DNA of 64,000 bases, taken from positions 118,551 through 182,550 of the forward strand of contig NZ_LGKG01000148.1 in assembly GCF_001294335.1 (NCBI RefSeq). Direction: 5' to 3'. Of this stretch, positions 28,211 to 36,540 are shown in pieces. The first letter of the stretch is position 1; the number at the start of each line of letters is the position of its first letter. The notes below the pieces were generated by a model that ran no database searches, had not been told where the DNA came from, and saw only the letters and a list, made by a program, of their open reading frames with translations. The position numbers and the translations under genes were made by a program. Source of the stretch: Streptomyces chattanoogensis. GTDB lineage: Bacteria; Actinomycetota; Actinomycetes; Streptomycetales; Streptomycetaceae.

Positions 28211-29161
28211 ATGGCGACGAACGCGATCGACCAGACCCGCCGGATGCTGTCCCTGGTGACCTATCTGCGCGAGCGCCCCGGCGCGCGCGTGGGCGATGTC
28301 GCCCGCGCCTTCGGCATCTCCGAGGACGAGCTGATCGCCGACCTCGACGTCCTGCCGATGTGCGGGACGAGCTTCCGCGGCGGCGACCTGCTGGACATCG
28401 ACACCGACGGCGACCGCATCTGGTGGCACAACCCCGACGACGTGGCCGAGCCGCTGCGGCTGGCCGCCGACGAGGCCACCGCCCTGCTGGTCGCCGCGCG
28501 CGCGGTGGCCACCCTGCCCGGTCTGCGCGAGGGCGACCGGCAGGCGCTGCTGCGCGCCACCGCCAAGCTGGAGGCGGCGGCCGGCGAGGCGGCCGGTGCC
28601 AGCTCCCGGCTCTCGGTGACCTTCGAGTCCGAGGGCGGGGTCTTCGCCGATGTGGACCGCGCCATCGCCGAGCGGCGCCGGCTGTGGCTGCGCTACTACT
28701 CCCCGGCCCGCGACGAGCTGACCGAGCGCGAGGTCGACCCGATCCGGCTCTTTGCCGTCGGCCACACGTACGTGGAGGCCTGGTGCCGGCTCTCCGAGGC
28801 GCGGCGCACCTTCCGCCTCGACCGGGTCGCGGAGATCAAGCTGCTGGACGCGCCCGCCGATCCGCCGCCGATCGAGCTGCGCGATCTGTCGGAGGGCCTG
28901 GTCCAGCCCGCGGCCGAGGATCCCGAGGTGTGCATCGAGGTCGGGCCCGGCGGCCGCTGGGTCGCCGAGTACTACCCGCACGACAGCGCAGAGGAGCTGC
29001 CCGACGGCGGGCTGCGGATCACCTTGCGCACGCCGGACCCGGCGTCGCTGCGGCGCCTCGCGCTGCGGCTGGGCAGGGACGGGCGGATCGTGGCGCCGCA
29101 GGCGCTCGCCGACAGCGCCCGGCGGGCGGCGGGCGCGGCCCTCGCGGCGTACGGCGAGTGA
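28211..29161 (+). CDS. pafC: PafC, WYL-domain DNA-damage regulator subunit
   Basis: A 316-residue partner of PafB: HTH (about 1-60, TRRMLSLVTYLRERPGARVGDVARAFGISEDELIADL), WYL domain (around LWLRYYSPARDELTEREVDPIRLFAVGHTYVEAWCRLSEARRTFRLDRV) and WCX tail. Only ATG 28211 gives this conserved N-terminus; in-frame codons upstream run through pafB. The gene is packed closely behind pafB, so the two are almost certainly translated from one mRNA. Confidence 0.95.
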   Translation: MATNAIDQTRRMLSLVTYLRERPGARVGDVARAFGISEDELIADLDVLPMCGTSFRGGDLLDIDTDGDRIWWHNPDDVAEPLRLAADEATALLVAARAVATLPGLREGDRQALLRATAKLEAAAGEAAGASSRLSVTFESEGGVFADVDRAIAERRRLWLRYYSPARDELTEREVDPIRLFAVGHTYVEAWCRLSEARRTFRLDRVAEIKLLDAPADPPPIELRDLSEGLVQPAAEDPEVCIEVGPGGRWVAEYYPHDSAEELPDGGLRITLRTPDPASLRRLALRLGRDGRIVAPQALADSARRAAGAALAAYGE

Positions 29162-29239
29162 GCGCGGCGCGGCCGGCACCGGCGGTGCACCGGACGCTGT
29201 GAGGGATCGGCGATCACCGTAAGGAGGAGGCAGCGAAGG

Positions 29240-29500
29240 ATGACGACCACGAGAGCGACCACCACGAGGGCGGCGACCACCGTCCCGGTGCTCTTCAAGG
29301 CGGCCTGCCCGCACTGCCGGGCCCGCTTCGAACTGGCCTCGGACGCCTTCCGGCTGGCCATCGGCGCCAGCCGGCGCACCACCTTCTACGCCTTCACCTG
29401 CCCCGACTGCGGCCGTTCGGCGCGCCGGCCGGCCGGTGAGCGGATCGTGGAGCTGCTCACCGGCGGCGGGGTGCGCACCCTGCGGCTGCACACCCGCTGA
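29240..29500 (+). CDS. Small zinc-ribbon protein of unknown function
   Basis: An 86-residue basic protein. After a Thr/Arg-rich start (MTTTRATTTRAATTVPV) it has CPHC and CPDC 31 residues apart, an arrangement that should bind one zinc. AAGGAGGAGG upstream and the ATG at 29240 support expression. It lies between pafC and tatA with another tiny gene. No family recognised. Confidence 0.75.
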   Translation: MTTTRATTTRAATTVPVLFKAACPHCRARFELASDAFRLAIGASRRTTFYAFTCPDCGRSARRPAGERIVELLTGGGVRTLRLHTR

Positions 29501-29516
29501 CCGGTAGGCTCGCCGC

Positions 29517-29717
29517 ATGCTCTGGCCCATGATCGCTGTTGCCCTCGGCTTCCTCGGGATCGCCGTGCTGGGCGTCCTCGCCGTCCGTGTCTTCGTCGAG
29601 GTGCGGCGGCTCGCCCGGCAGGTCGGGGCGGCGTCGGCGCGGATCCAGCGGGCCGCCGAGGATCTCGAGCGGGCGGCCACGCCGCTTGCCGCATCGCTGG
29701 ACCTTACGAAGAAGTGA
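29517..29717 (+). CDS. Small single-pass membrane protein of unknown function
   Basis: A 66-residue product: one transmembrane helix (about residues 4-26, [23 protein letters not shown]) followed by an amphipathic basic/acidic helix ([30 protein letters not shown]). The organisation resembles the helix-hinge-helix of TatA-like or DUF948-like proteins. Starts 16 nt after the zinc-ribbon gene, upstream of tatA. Whether it takes part in Tat export is untested inference. Confidence 0.7.
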   Translation: MLWPMIAVALGFLGIAVLGVLAVRVFVEVRRLARQVGAASARIQRAAEDLERAATPLAASLDLTKK

Positions 29718-29935
29718 CCTCCCGCGTACGGGACCGGCCTGCTGTTCCCCGTGGACGGTACGCTGTTGCCCAGGGCCGATGTTCGAGGCGCGGCCCCGCA
29801 ACCGGCAGTGCGCACAGGGGTTGCCCCGTATTCACCCGTGAGCGTTACGATCGCTGCAAGTACGGCGGGCGGACGGATGTCCGGCCAAGTCCAGCTCGTT
29901 CCATCCCCAGCCGCCTCGGTGAGAAGGTAGACCTT

Positions 29936-30229
29936 ATGTTCGGTGGAAAGATCGGCCCTATGGAGCTCGTCCTCATCATCGGCGTGCTCTTCCTTCTGTT
30001 CGGCGCGAAGAAGCTCCCCGACATGGCGCGCTCGCTGGGCAAGTCCGCCCGCATCCTCAAGAGCGAGGCGAAGGCGATGAAGTCCGAGTCCGCCCAGCAG
30101 CAGGACGCGCCCGCCGACCCGCCGAAGGCCGATGAGCCGCAGGCCGAGCGCAAGACCATCAAGGCCGCTCCGGGGGATGTGACCAGCGCGCGACCCGTCG
30201 CCGATCCCGAGCACACCGCGCAGCGCTGA
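29936..30229 (+). CDS. tatA: Sec-independent translocase subunit TatA
   Basis: A 97-residue pore-forming component of twin-arginine export. It has a short N-terminus, one membrane helix ([27 protein letters not shown] with the FGAKKLP hinge), an amphipathic helix and a disordered acidic tail. ATG at 29936 after GAGAAGG. tatC follows after 61 nt, and the pair sits in the conserved pafBC-tatAC-helicase order. Confidence 0.96.
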   Translation: MFGGKIGPMELVLIIGVLFLLFGAKKLPDMARSLGKSARILKSEAKAMKSESAQQQDAPADPPKADEPQAERKTIKAAPGDVTSARPVADPEHTAQR

Positions 30230-30290
30230 CCGAGGGCTTGACTGCGGCGGCGGCCGGGCCGCCGCCTGTGGCATGAGATGAGGACGTGGG

Positions 30291-31247
30291 TTGCGCAAGT
30301 CTGCCCCTGAAAAGCGAGCCAAGGAGAAGGACCCCGAGGGGCGGATGCCGCTCGTGGAGCATCTGCGTGAGCTGCGCAACCGGCTCGCCAAGGGCGTACT
30401 GGCCATCATCGTCGCGACGGTGGTGGCGGCGTTCTTCTACGAAGCGATCATCAACTTCCTGACCAAGCCGGTGCTGGAGTCGGTCGGCTGTCACTCGCTC
30501 TTCACCGATGTCGCAAAGCTGGGCAAGGACGACCGGTGCGCCAGCATCGTGATGATGGACCTGCTCGGGCCGTTCACCCTGGCGCTGAAGGTGTCCCTGA
30601 TGGCGGGCGTCGTGCTGGCCTCGCCGATCTGGCTCTACCAGCTGTGGGCCTTCCTCGCGCCCGGTCTGCACCGGCACGAGAAGAAGTACACGATGACCTT
30701 CGCCGCCGCGGGGTTCCCGCTGTTCGCGGCCGGCGCCTACTTCGCGTACTGGACGCTGCCGACCACCGCGAAGGTGCTGATCAGCTTTACGCCGGAAGGC
30801 ATCGGCAACCTCGTCCCGCTGGACAAGCTGCTCGATCTGATCACCCGCATGGTGCTGGTCTTCGGGCTCTCCTTCGAGCTGCCGCTGCTGCTGGTCATGC
30901 TCAACTTCGCCGGGATCATCACCGGCAGGCGGATGCTGGGCTGGTGGCGCGCGATGGTGATGGCCATCACGGTCTTCTCGGCCATCGCCACGCCCAGCAC
31001 GGACCCGCTCACCATGCTCGCGCTGGCCCTGCCCATCGCCCTGCTCTACTTCGTCGCGGTCGGCATCGCGCTCTCCAACGACCTGCGCCGCACGCGCCGG
31101 GAAGCGGCCGGGCCCGCCGACGACGAGGCCTCCGAACTGGATCTGACGCCCGAGGACATCGGTGAGCTGGAGCCGGTGGCGGGGCCCGCGGCGCTGACCG
31201 ACGGCAGTGACGCCGAGCGCCGCAGCGGCTACGACGACGTCACCTGA
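30291..31247 (+). CDS. tatC: Sec-independent translocase subunit TatC
   Basis: A 318-residue six-helix membrane protein that recognises twin-arginine signal peptides. Landmarks: MPLVEHLRELRNRL, VMMDLLGPFTLALKVSLMAG, SPIWLYQLWAFLAPGL and FGLSFELPLLLVML. Start is TTG 30291, with GAGATGAGGACG upstream; no ATG or GTG in frame gives a better start. The acidic tail after about residue 260 is variable in the family. Its 3' end overlaps a small antisense-strand gene by 19 nt. Confidence 0.95.
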   Translation: MRKSAPEKRAKEKDPEGRMPLVEHLRELRNRLAKGVLAIIVATVVAAFFYEAIINFLTKPVLESVGCHSLFTDVAKLGKDDRCASIVMMDLLGPFTLALKVSLMAGVVLASPIWLYQLWAFLAPGLHRHEKKYTMTFAAAGFPLFAAGAYFAYWTLPTTAKVLISFTPEGIGNLVPLDKLLDLITRMVLVFGLSFELPLLLVMLNFAGIITGRRMLGWWRAMVMAITVFSAIATPSTDPLTMLALALPIALLYFVAVGIALSNDLRRTRREAAGPADDEASELDLTPEDIGELEPVAGPAALTDGSDAERRSGYDDVT

Positions 31248-31435
31248 GCACACAGGCGAGCACCCAACCAGTGCGAGCTCAGGTACCACGTCGCGGAGAC
31301 GCACTTGCCGAACTCCGAACTCCGAACTCCGAACTCCGAGCTCGCGGCGGCGGCCGGACCGGCCGCCGCCATCGGGATCCCTACCGCGGTCACGGCGAGC
31401 GCCGCGGTCACCGTTGCTGCCTTGGACTTGTTCAT
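31229..31435 (-). CDS. Putative small secreted peptide with heptanucleotide repeats
   Basis: A 68-codon frame starting at ATG 31435 after AAGGGGACC. Residues 1-31 form a textbook signal peptide (MNKSKAATVTAALAVTAVGI, then PMAAAGPAAAA); the predicted mature peptide of about 37 residues begins SSEFGVRSSEFG and has two Cys (45 and 62) that could make one disulfide. The SSEFGVR repeat is encoded by four copies of a 7-bp unit. It overlaps the 3' end of tatC by 19 nt in antisense. Family not recognised; it could also be a decayed gene, since 7-bp repeats alter frame. Confidence 0.55.
   Translation of the reverse strand: MNKSKAATVTAALAVTAVGIPMAAAGPAAAASSEFGVRSSEFGKCVSATWYLSSHWLGARLCAQVTSS
31310..31337. 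repeat. Four 7-bp tandem repeats
   Basis: GAACTCC occurs four times in succession from 31310, with a degenerate fifth unit (GAGCTCG). Because 7 is not a multiple of 3, gain or loss of one unit would shift the frame of the small secreted peptide on the minus strand. Confidence 0.93.
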
Positions 31436-31704
31436 CGGTCCCCTTCGTCACGGGGGCGGAATGCCCGCTCCTGTCCCGCCCGCGGCTGTCGCGCCTGGTC
31501 AGGGGCGTGACGTATCGGTTCCCGCGGTACATGCGGAATGATCTTGATGGGTATAAGCAGGGTGATTTGGGGGGTCGGAAGGGGGTTTCGCCCGGTCCGG
31601 TGGGTACGGGGGTTCTTACGGCGTTCCGGCCCCTGAGGGTCCGGTGAAGGCGCCCGATAAAGATCCGGTCGTTGTCAGAGGCGGCCGGTAGTCTCGTAAG
31701 CACG

Positions 31705-34524
31705 ATGACCGAGGACATGTCCCCTGCTGAGCGCTATGCCGCCGCCAAGCTCCGGGCGGCCGAGCAGGCCACCGCACTCGCCCCTTTCCGAGAGATGTAC
31801 GACTTCGATCTGGACGCCTTCCAGATCGACGCGTGCAAGGCCCTGGAGGCCGGCAAGGGAGTGCTGGTCGCGGCCCCCACCGGATCCGGCAAGACGATCG
31901 TCGGCGAATTCGCCGTGCATCTGGCCCTCGAGCAGGGCCGTAAATGCTTCTACACCACCCCGATCAAGGCGCTGTCCAACCAGAAGTACCAGGACCTGGT
32001 CAAGCGGTACGGCCCCGAGAAGGTCGGCCTGCTGACCGGCGACAACAGCGTCAATTCCGAGGCCCCGGTGATCGTGATGACCACCGAGGTGCTGCGGAAC
32101 ATGCTCTATTCCGGCTCGCAGTCCCTGATAGGCCTCGGCTATGTGGTCATGGACGAGGTGCACTACCTCTCCGACCGCTTCCGGGGCGCCGTCTGGGAAG
32201 AGGTGATCATCCATCTCCCCGAGTCGGTGACCCTGGTGTCACTGTCGGCCACGGTCTCCAACGCCGAGGAGTTCGGTGACTGGCTGGACACGGTCCGCGG
32301 TGACACCGAGGTGATCGTCGCCGAGCACCGGCCGGTGCCGCTGTGGCAGCACGTCCTCGCGGGCCGGCGGATGTACGACCTGTTCGAGGAGCGGGACGGC
32401 GGCCAGGGCGGCGGCCGCCGCGAGGTCAACCCGGACCTGGAGCGGCTGGCCCGGATGGAGAACAGCCGCCCGACGTTCGGCCGGGACAAGCGGCGCGGCC
32501 GTAACATGCGCGAGGCGGACCGCGAGCGCGAGCGGCGCCAGCGGGCCCGGATCTGGACGCCCGGCCGGCCCGAGGTGATCGAGCGCCTCGACAACGAGGG
32601 CCTGCTGCCCGCGATCACCTTCATCTTCAGCCGCGCCGGCTGTGAGCAGGCCGTCCAGCAGTGCCTGTACTCGGGCCTGCGGCTCAACGACCAGGAGGGC
32701 CGCGAGCGGGTCCGCCGCATAGTGGAGGCCCGCACGGCCGGTATCCCGGACGACGACCTGCATGTGCTGGGCTACTTCGAGTGGCTGGAGGGCCTGGAGC
32801 GGGGCATCGCGGCGCACCACGCCGGCATGCTGCCGACGTTCAAGGAGGTCGTCGAGGAGCTGTTCGTCCAGGGGCTGGTCAAGGCCGTCTTCGCGACCGA
32901 GACGCTGGCCCTGGGCATCAACATGCCCGCCCGGTCGGTGGTGCTGGAAAAGCTGGTGAAGTGGAACGGCGAGCAGCACGCCGATATCACCCCCGGCGAA
33001 TACACCCAGCTCACCGGGCGCGCCGGGCGCCGTGGCATCGACGTCGAGGGCCATGCCGTGGTGCTGTGGCAGCGCGGGATGAACCCGGGCGCACTGGCCG
33101 GTCTGGCCGGGACGCGGACGTATCCGCTGCGCTCCTCCTTCAAGCCGTCGTACAACATGGCGGTCAATCTCGTCTCCCAGTTCGGCCGGCACCGGTCGCG
33201 GGAGCTGCTGGAGATGTCCTTCGCGCAGTTCCAGGCCGACAAATCGGTGGTCGGGATCTCCCGGCAGGTGCAGAAGAACGAAGAGGGGCTGGCGGGTTAC
33301 CGCGGCTCGATGACCTGCCATCTCGGTGACTTCGAGGAATACTCGCGGCTGCGGCGGGAGTTGAAGGACCGGGAGACGGAGCTGGCCAAACAGGGCGCGG
33401 CGCAGCGGCGGGTGGCCGCCGCATCGGCGCTGGAGAAGCTCAAGCCCGGCGATGTCATCCATGTGCCGACCGGAAAGTACGCGGGCCTGGCGCTGGTCCT
33501 CGACCCCGGTATGCCCTCGGGCCGTACGGACCGCCATCGCGGTTTCGACGCCCAGGACGGCCCCCGGCCGCTGGTGCTGACGGCCGAGCGGCAGGTCAAG
33601 CGGCTGGCCTCGATCGACTTCCCGGTGCCGGTCACGGCGCTGGACCGGATGCGGATCCCCAAGTCGTTCAACGCCCGCAGCCCGCAGTCGCGCCGCGATC
33701 TGGCGTCCGCGCTGCGCACCAAGGCCGGTCATCTCGTACCGTCCCGGCACCGCAAGCCGCGTGCGGAGGCGGCCGACGACCGCGAGATCGGCCGGCTGCG
33801 TACGGAGATCCGCGCGCATCCCTGCCACGGCTGCGCCGAGCGGGAGGACCACGCCCGCTGGGCCGAGCGCTATCACCGGCTGCTGCGCGACACCCGCCAG
33901 CTGGAGCGCCGTATCGAAGGCCGGACGAACACCATCGCCCGCACCTTCGACCGGATCTGTGCGCTGCTGACCGAGCTGGACTACCTCGAGGGCGACACCG
34001 TCACCGAAGAGGGCCGGCGGCTGGCCCGGCTCTACGGCGAGCTGGACCTGCTGGCCAGCGAGTGCCTGCGGGACGGCGTCTGGGAGGGGCTGAGCGCCCC
34101 GGAGCTCGCGGCCTGCGCCTCGGCGCTGGTGTACGAGGCGCGGCAGGCGGACGATGCGATGGCCCCCAAGCTGCCGTCCGGCAAGGCGCGGGACGCGCTG
34201 GGGGAGATGGTCCGGATCTGGGGCCGGCTGGATGCCCTGGAGGAGGACCACAAGATCAATCAGGCGGAGGGCGTCGGCCAGCGCGAGCCGGATCTCGGCT
34301 TCGCCTGGGCGGCCTACCGCTGGGCCTCCGGCTTCGGCCTCGACGAGGTGCTGCGCGAGGCCGAGATGCCGGCCGGCGACTTCGTGCGCTGGTGCAAGCA
34401 GCTGGTCGACATCCTCGGCCAGATCGCGGCGGCGGCCCCGTCCGGCGGCACGGTGGCGCGGACGGCCCGTAAGGCCGTGGACGGCGTGCTGCGGGGCGTG
34501 GTGGCGTATTCGTCGGTGGGGTGA
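31705..34524 (+). CDS. Ski2-like superfamily 2 RNA helicase (HelY type)
   Basis: A 939-residue DExH helicase: Walker A VAAPTGSGKT (about 55-64), DEVH box in YVVMDEVHYLSDRFRG, motif III SLSATVSNAEEF, motif VI QLTGRAGRRGID, then the accessory region and C-terminal DSHCT domain. It resembles yeast Dob1/Ski2 and mycobacterial HelY, probably acting in RNA turnover. ATG 31705 was chosen because it starts just upstream of conserved MSPAERYAAAKLRAAEQ; no Shine-Dalgarno is obvious, so a near-leaderless mRNA is possible. Located after tatC as in Mycobacterium. Confidence 0.94.
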   Translation: MTEDMSPAERYAAAKLRAAEQATALAPFREMYDFDLDAFQIDACKALEAGKGVLVAAPTGSGKTIVGEFAVHLALEQGRKCFYTTPIKALSNQKYQDLVKRYGPEKVGLLTGDNSVNSEAPVIVMTTEVLRNMLYSGSQSLIGLGYVVMDEVHYLSDRFRGAVWEEVIIHLPESVTLVSLSATVSNAEEFGDWLDTVRGDTEVIVAEHRPVPLWQHVLAGRRMYDLFEERDGGQGGGRREVNPDLERLARMENSRPTFGRDKRRGRNMREADRERERRQRARIWTPGRPEVIERLDNEGLLPAITFIFSRAGCEQAVQQCLYSGLRLNDQEGRERVRRIVEARTAGIPDDDLHVLGYFEWLEGLERGIAAHHAGMLPTFKEVVEELFVQGLVKAVFATETLALGINMPARSVVLEKLVKWNGEQHADITPGEYTQLTGRAGRRGIDVEGHAVVLWQRGMNPGALAGLAGTRTYPLRSSFKPSYNMAVNLVSQFGRHRSRELLEMSFAQFQADKSVVGISRQVQKNEEGLAGYRGSMTCHLGDFEEYSRLRRELKDRETELAKQGAAQRRVAAASALEKLKPGDVIHVPTGKYAGLALVLDPGMPSGRTDRHRGFDAQDGPRPLVLTAERQVKRLASIDFPVPVTALDRMRIPKSFNARSPQSRRDLASALRTKAGHLVPSRHRKPRAEAADDREIGRLRTEIRAHPCHGCAEREDHARWAERYHRLLRDTRQLERRIEGRTNTIARTFDRICALLTELDYLEGDTVTEEGRRLARLYGELDLLASECLRDGVWEGLSAPELAACASALVYEARQADDAMAPKLPSGKARDALGEMVRIWGRLDALEEDHKINQAEGVGQREPDLGFAWAAYRWASGFGLDEVLREAEMPAGDFVRWCKQLVDILGQIAAAAPSGGTVARTARKAVDGVLRGVVAYSSVG

Positions 34525-34546
34525 GCCGTCGGCCGGATGAGCCGAT

Positions 34547-34586
34547 GACGGCGCCCGTTCCCCTGTACCGGGGGGCGGGCGCCGTC
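34547..34586. terminator. Bidirectional terminator between helicase and LLM gene
   Basis: A 17-bp stem with two G-T wobbles (GACGGCGCCCG at 34547-34557 pairing with 34576-34586, continued by CCCC with GGGG) and a 6-nt loop. It lies between two convergent stops. Confidence 0.88.
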
Positions 34587-34593
34587 GTATCCG

Positions 34594-35718
34594 CTACACC
34601 ACCGGCTGCGGCTGCGGCTGTTCCGCCGCTCGCTCGGCGTCCCGTTTGGCGACCTCCTCGCGGACGATCGGGATCACCTGGCGCCCGAAGTCGATGGCGT
34701 CGTCCAGCAGGTCGTAGCCCCGGGCGGAGATGATGTCCACGCCCAGGTCGTAGTAGTCCAGCAGCGCCTGCGCGACGGTTTCCGGCGTCCCGACCAGGGC
34801 GGTGGAGTTGCCCGCCCCGCCCGTCGCCGCCGCGGTCGGGGTCCACAGCGCCCGGTCGTGCCGTTCGCCCGCGGCGGCCACCGCGAGCAGCCGCTGGGAT
34901 CCGGCGTTCTCCGGGCTCTTCAGCCCCTGGTGGCGGTTGAGCGGCGCGCCCGCCTTACGGGCGTTGATCCGCTCCAGGGTGCGGTGCGCCTTCTCCCACG
35001 CCAGCTCCTCGGTGGGCGCGAGGATCGGCCGGAAGGCCACCTGGATCCGGGGCACATCGCTGCGGCCCGCCGCCCGCGCCGCCGCCTTGACCGAGGCGAT
35101 CTGCTCGGCGGTCCCCGCCAGCGGCTCCCCCCACAGGCAGTAGATGTCCGCCTCGGCGCCGCCCGTCGCGTAGGCCGCCGCCGAGGAGCCCCCGAACGAC
35201 ACCTGCGGATGCGGCTGTTGGACGGGGAAGGTGTCCGAGACGAAGTCATGGAAGCGGTAGTGGGCGCCCTCATGGTCGAAGGGCTCGTGGCTGGTCCAGA
35301 TCTTCTTGACGATACGGAGGTATTCGCGGGTGCGGTCGTAGCGCTCGTCCTTGCCGAGCGTGTCGCCCTCGCGGCCCTGCTCGTGGTCGTTGCCGCCGGT
35401 GATGAAGTGCACGGCGAGCCGCCCGTCGCTGATCCGGTCCAGCGTGGCGAAGGTCTTCGCGGCGAACGTCGGATACGAGACGTTGGGGCGGTGCGCCACC
35501 AGGAGCTGCAGGGTTTCGGTACGGGCGGCTATGTAGGCGGCTGCCGGGGAAGGGTCGGGCGAGCCGGAGGAGTAGGCGAACAGCACCCGGTCCCAGCCGT
35601 ACTCCTCATGGGCGCGGGCCAGCTTCAGCGTGTAGTCCTTGTCGAAGGACGCGCCGGAGCGGGGGCTGACTTCGGATCCGTCGTGGGTCGCGGCGATGCC
35701 GAGGAACTCGACAGGCAT
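34594..35718 (-). CDS. LLM-class flavin-dependent monooxygenase (SsuD-like)
   Basis: A 374-residue reduced-flavin-dependent oxygenase of the bacterial luciferase fold. Strings such as VAHRPNVSYPTFAAKTFATLDRISDGRLAVHFITGGND and FDFVSDTFPVQQPHPQVSFGGSS match alkanesulfonate monooxygenase SsuD, which frees sulfite from sulfonates during sulfur starvation. ATG at 35718 after GAGG. A short Cys-Cys leader peptide lies about 100 nt upstream on the same strand, supporting a sulfur-related role. No sulfonate ABC transporter or flavin reductase is adjacent, so the substrate is not certain. Confidence 0.9.
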   Translation of the reverse strand: MPVEFLGIAATHDGSEVSPRSGASFDKDYTLKLARAHEEYGWDRVLFAYSSGSPDPSPAAAYIAARTETLQLLVAHRPNVSYPTFAAKTFATLDRISDGRLAVHFITGGNDHEQGREGDTLGKDERYDRTREYLRIVKKIWTSHEPFDHEGAHYRFHDFVSDTFPVQQPHPQVSFGGSSAAAYATGGAEADIYCLWGEPLAGTAEQIASVKAAARAAGRSDVPRIQVAFRPILAPTEELAWEKAHRTLERINARKAGAPLNRHQGLKSPENAGSQRLLAVAAAGERHDRALWTPTAAATGGAGNSTALVGTPETVAQALLDYYDLGVDIISARGYDLLDDAIDFGRQVIPIVREEVAKRDAERAAEQPQPQPVV

Positions 35719-35742
35719 GGGGTGGCCTCGTCTTCTCGTAGA

Positions 35743-35772
35743 GCATGCGGGGGCATGCGGGGGCATGCGGGC
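35743..35772. repeat. Three 10-bp direct repeats in the LLM leader
   Basis: GCATGCGGGG-type units start at 35743, 35753 and 35763; each carries the GCATGC palindrome. Next to them CGTACGG (35772-35778) and CCGTACG (35784-35790) form a small hairpin. Both lie in the untranslated stretch between the leader peptide and the monooxygenase gene. Confidence 0.8.
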
Positions 35773-35818
35773 GTACGGAGTTGCCGTACGGCAGGGGAAG
35801 GAGAGTGCTACGGAGAAG

Positions 35819-35896
35819 TCAGCGGCAACAGGAGGCCGACCACACCCGGCCGAAGTCGATGTGGTCGCGGGTGACCAGCCGCTGCTGAGGACGCAT
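35819..35896 (-). CDS. Putative cysteine-responsive leader peptide
   Basis: A 25-codon frame from ATG 35896, MRPQQRLVTRDHIDFGRVW then SASCCR and stop. Actinomycete sulfur-assimilation genes often carry short leader peptides of this style (Arg-rich, ...RVW..., ending in consecutive Cys) that are thought to sense cysteinyl-tRNA by ribosome stalling. Two adjacent Cys codons just before the stop and the position about 100 nt upstream of an SsuD-like gene fit that model. The regulation itself is inferred, not shown. Confidence 0.7.
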   Translation of the reverse strand: MRPQQRLVTRDHIDFGRVWSASCCR

Positions 35897-35975
35897 GTGC
35901 CCAGTGGAACAAAAAGATGTATGCGCAGTCAACCAATGTGTCTGGTGGGGGAGCTGGCGGCGCCGGTGGCCCGGG

Positions 35976-36503
35976 TCAGCTTCCGGCCCGTACCAACTCA
36001 TCCGCCAGAGCGGTGAGTTCCGGCACCCGCAGCACGGTGTCGCCGGACCCCGGCAGCGGTACGTGCAGCGGCCGCAGCCAGGTCCGCGGGATCGCGGCCG
36101 CGCCGTACACCGCTCCCGCGAGACCGCCGGTCACCGCCGCCACGGTGTCGGTGTCCCCACCGAGGTCGATCGCGGCGCGCACCGCTGCGGCATACGAGCC
36201 GGTGGTGCGCAGTGCCCAGAGTGCGGAGCCCGGGCAGGCCGCTGCCCAGTGCTGGAAGCGGCGGAAGAGATCCGGGAGGTCGAGGCCGCCGCGCTCGAGG
36301 AGCGAACGGGCGGTGAGCACCGCCATCTGGATGCCGTCGGTGGCCTCGCCGCGGTCCCAGCCGCCGCCCGCGTGCGGCGCGCCGAGGCCGTCAGGGAAGC
36401 GTGCGGTGTACGCCCCCGGCGCGCCGGACGCGAAGGGCGCGCCGAGCGCGTCGCCGACGGCCGAGCCGAGTACGGCGCCGAGCGCCCGTTCGTCGCGGAG
36501 CAT
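35976..36503 (-). pseudogene. Internally deleted ADP-ribosylglycohydrolase (DraG/ARH fold)
   Basis: The 175-codon frame holds the N-terminal ARH motif (GAVLGSAVGDALGAP) and the C-terminal metal motif (IDLGGDTDTVAAVTGGLAGAVYG) of ADP-ribosylglycohydrolases, which normally have 280-330 residues. The central 120-150 residues are absent: FRRFQHWAA runs directly into CPGSALWALRTTGS at about 36240, with the frame kept. The usual GEATDDTQM metal site also reads GEATDGIQM, losing one Asp. A functional enzyme is unlikely, so I call it a pseudogene, although a stable short protein may still be made. ATG 36503 after GGGGGA. Confidence 0.8.
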
Positions 36504-36540
36504 GATCCCCCGGGGGGCCGTTCCGTTCGCCTGCCGCAGG

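Noticed and set aside
31257..31541. Plus-strand small frames over the 7-bp repeats
   Set aside because: They have no ribosome binding site or signal peptide, while the minus-strand frame has both.
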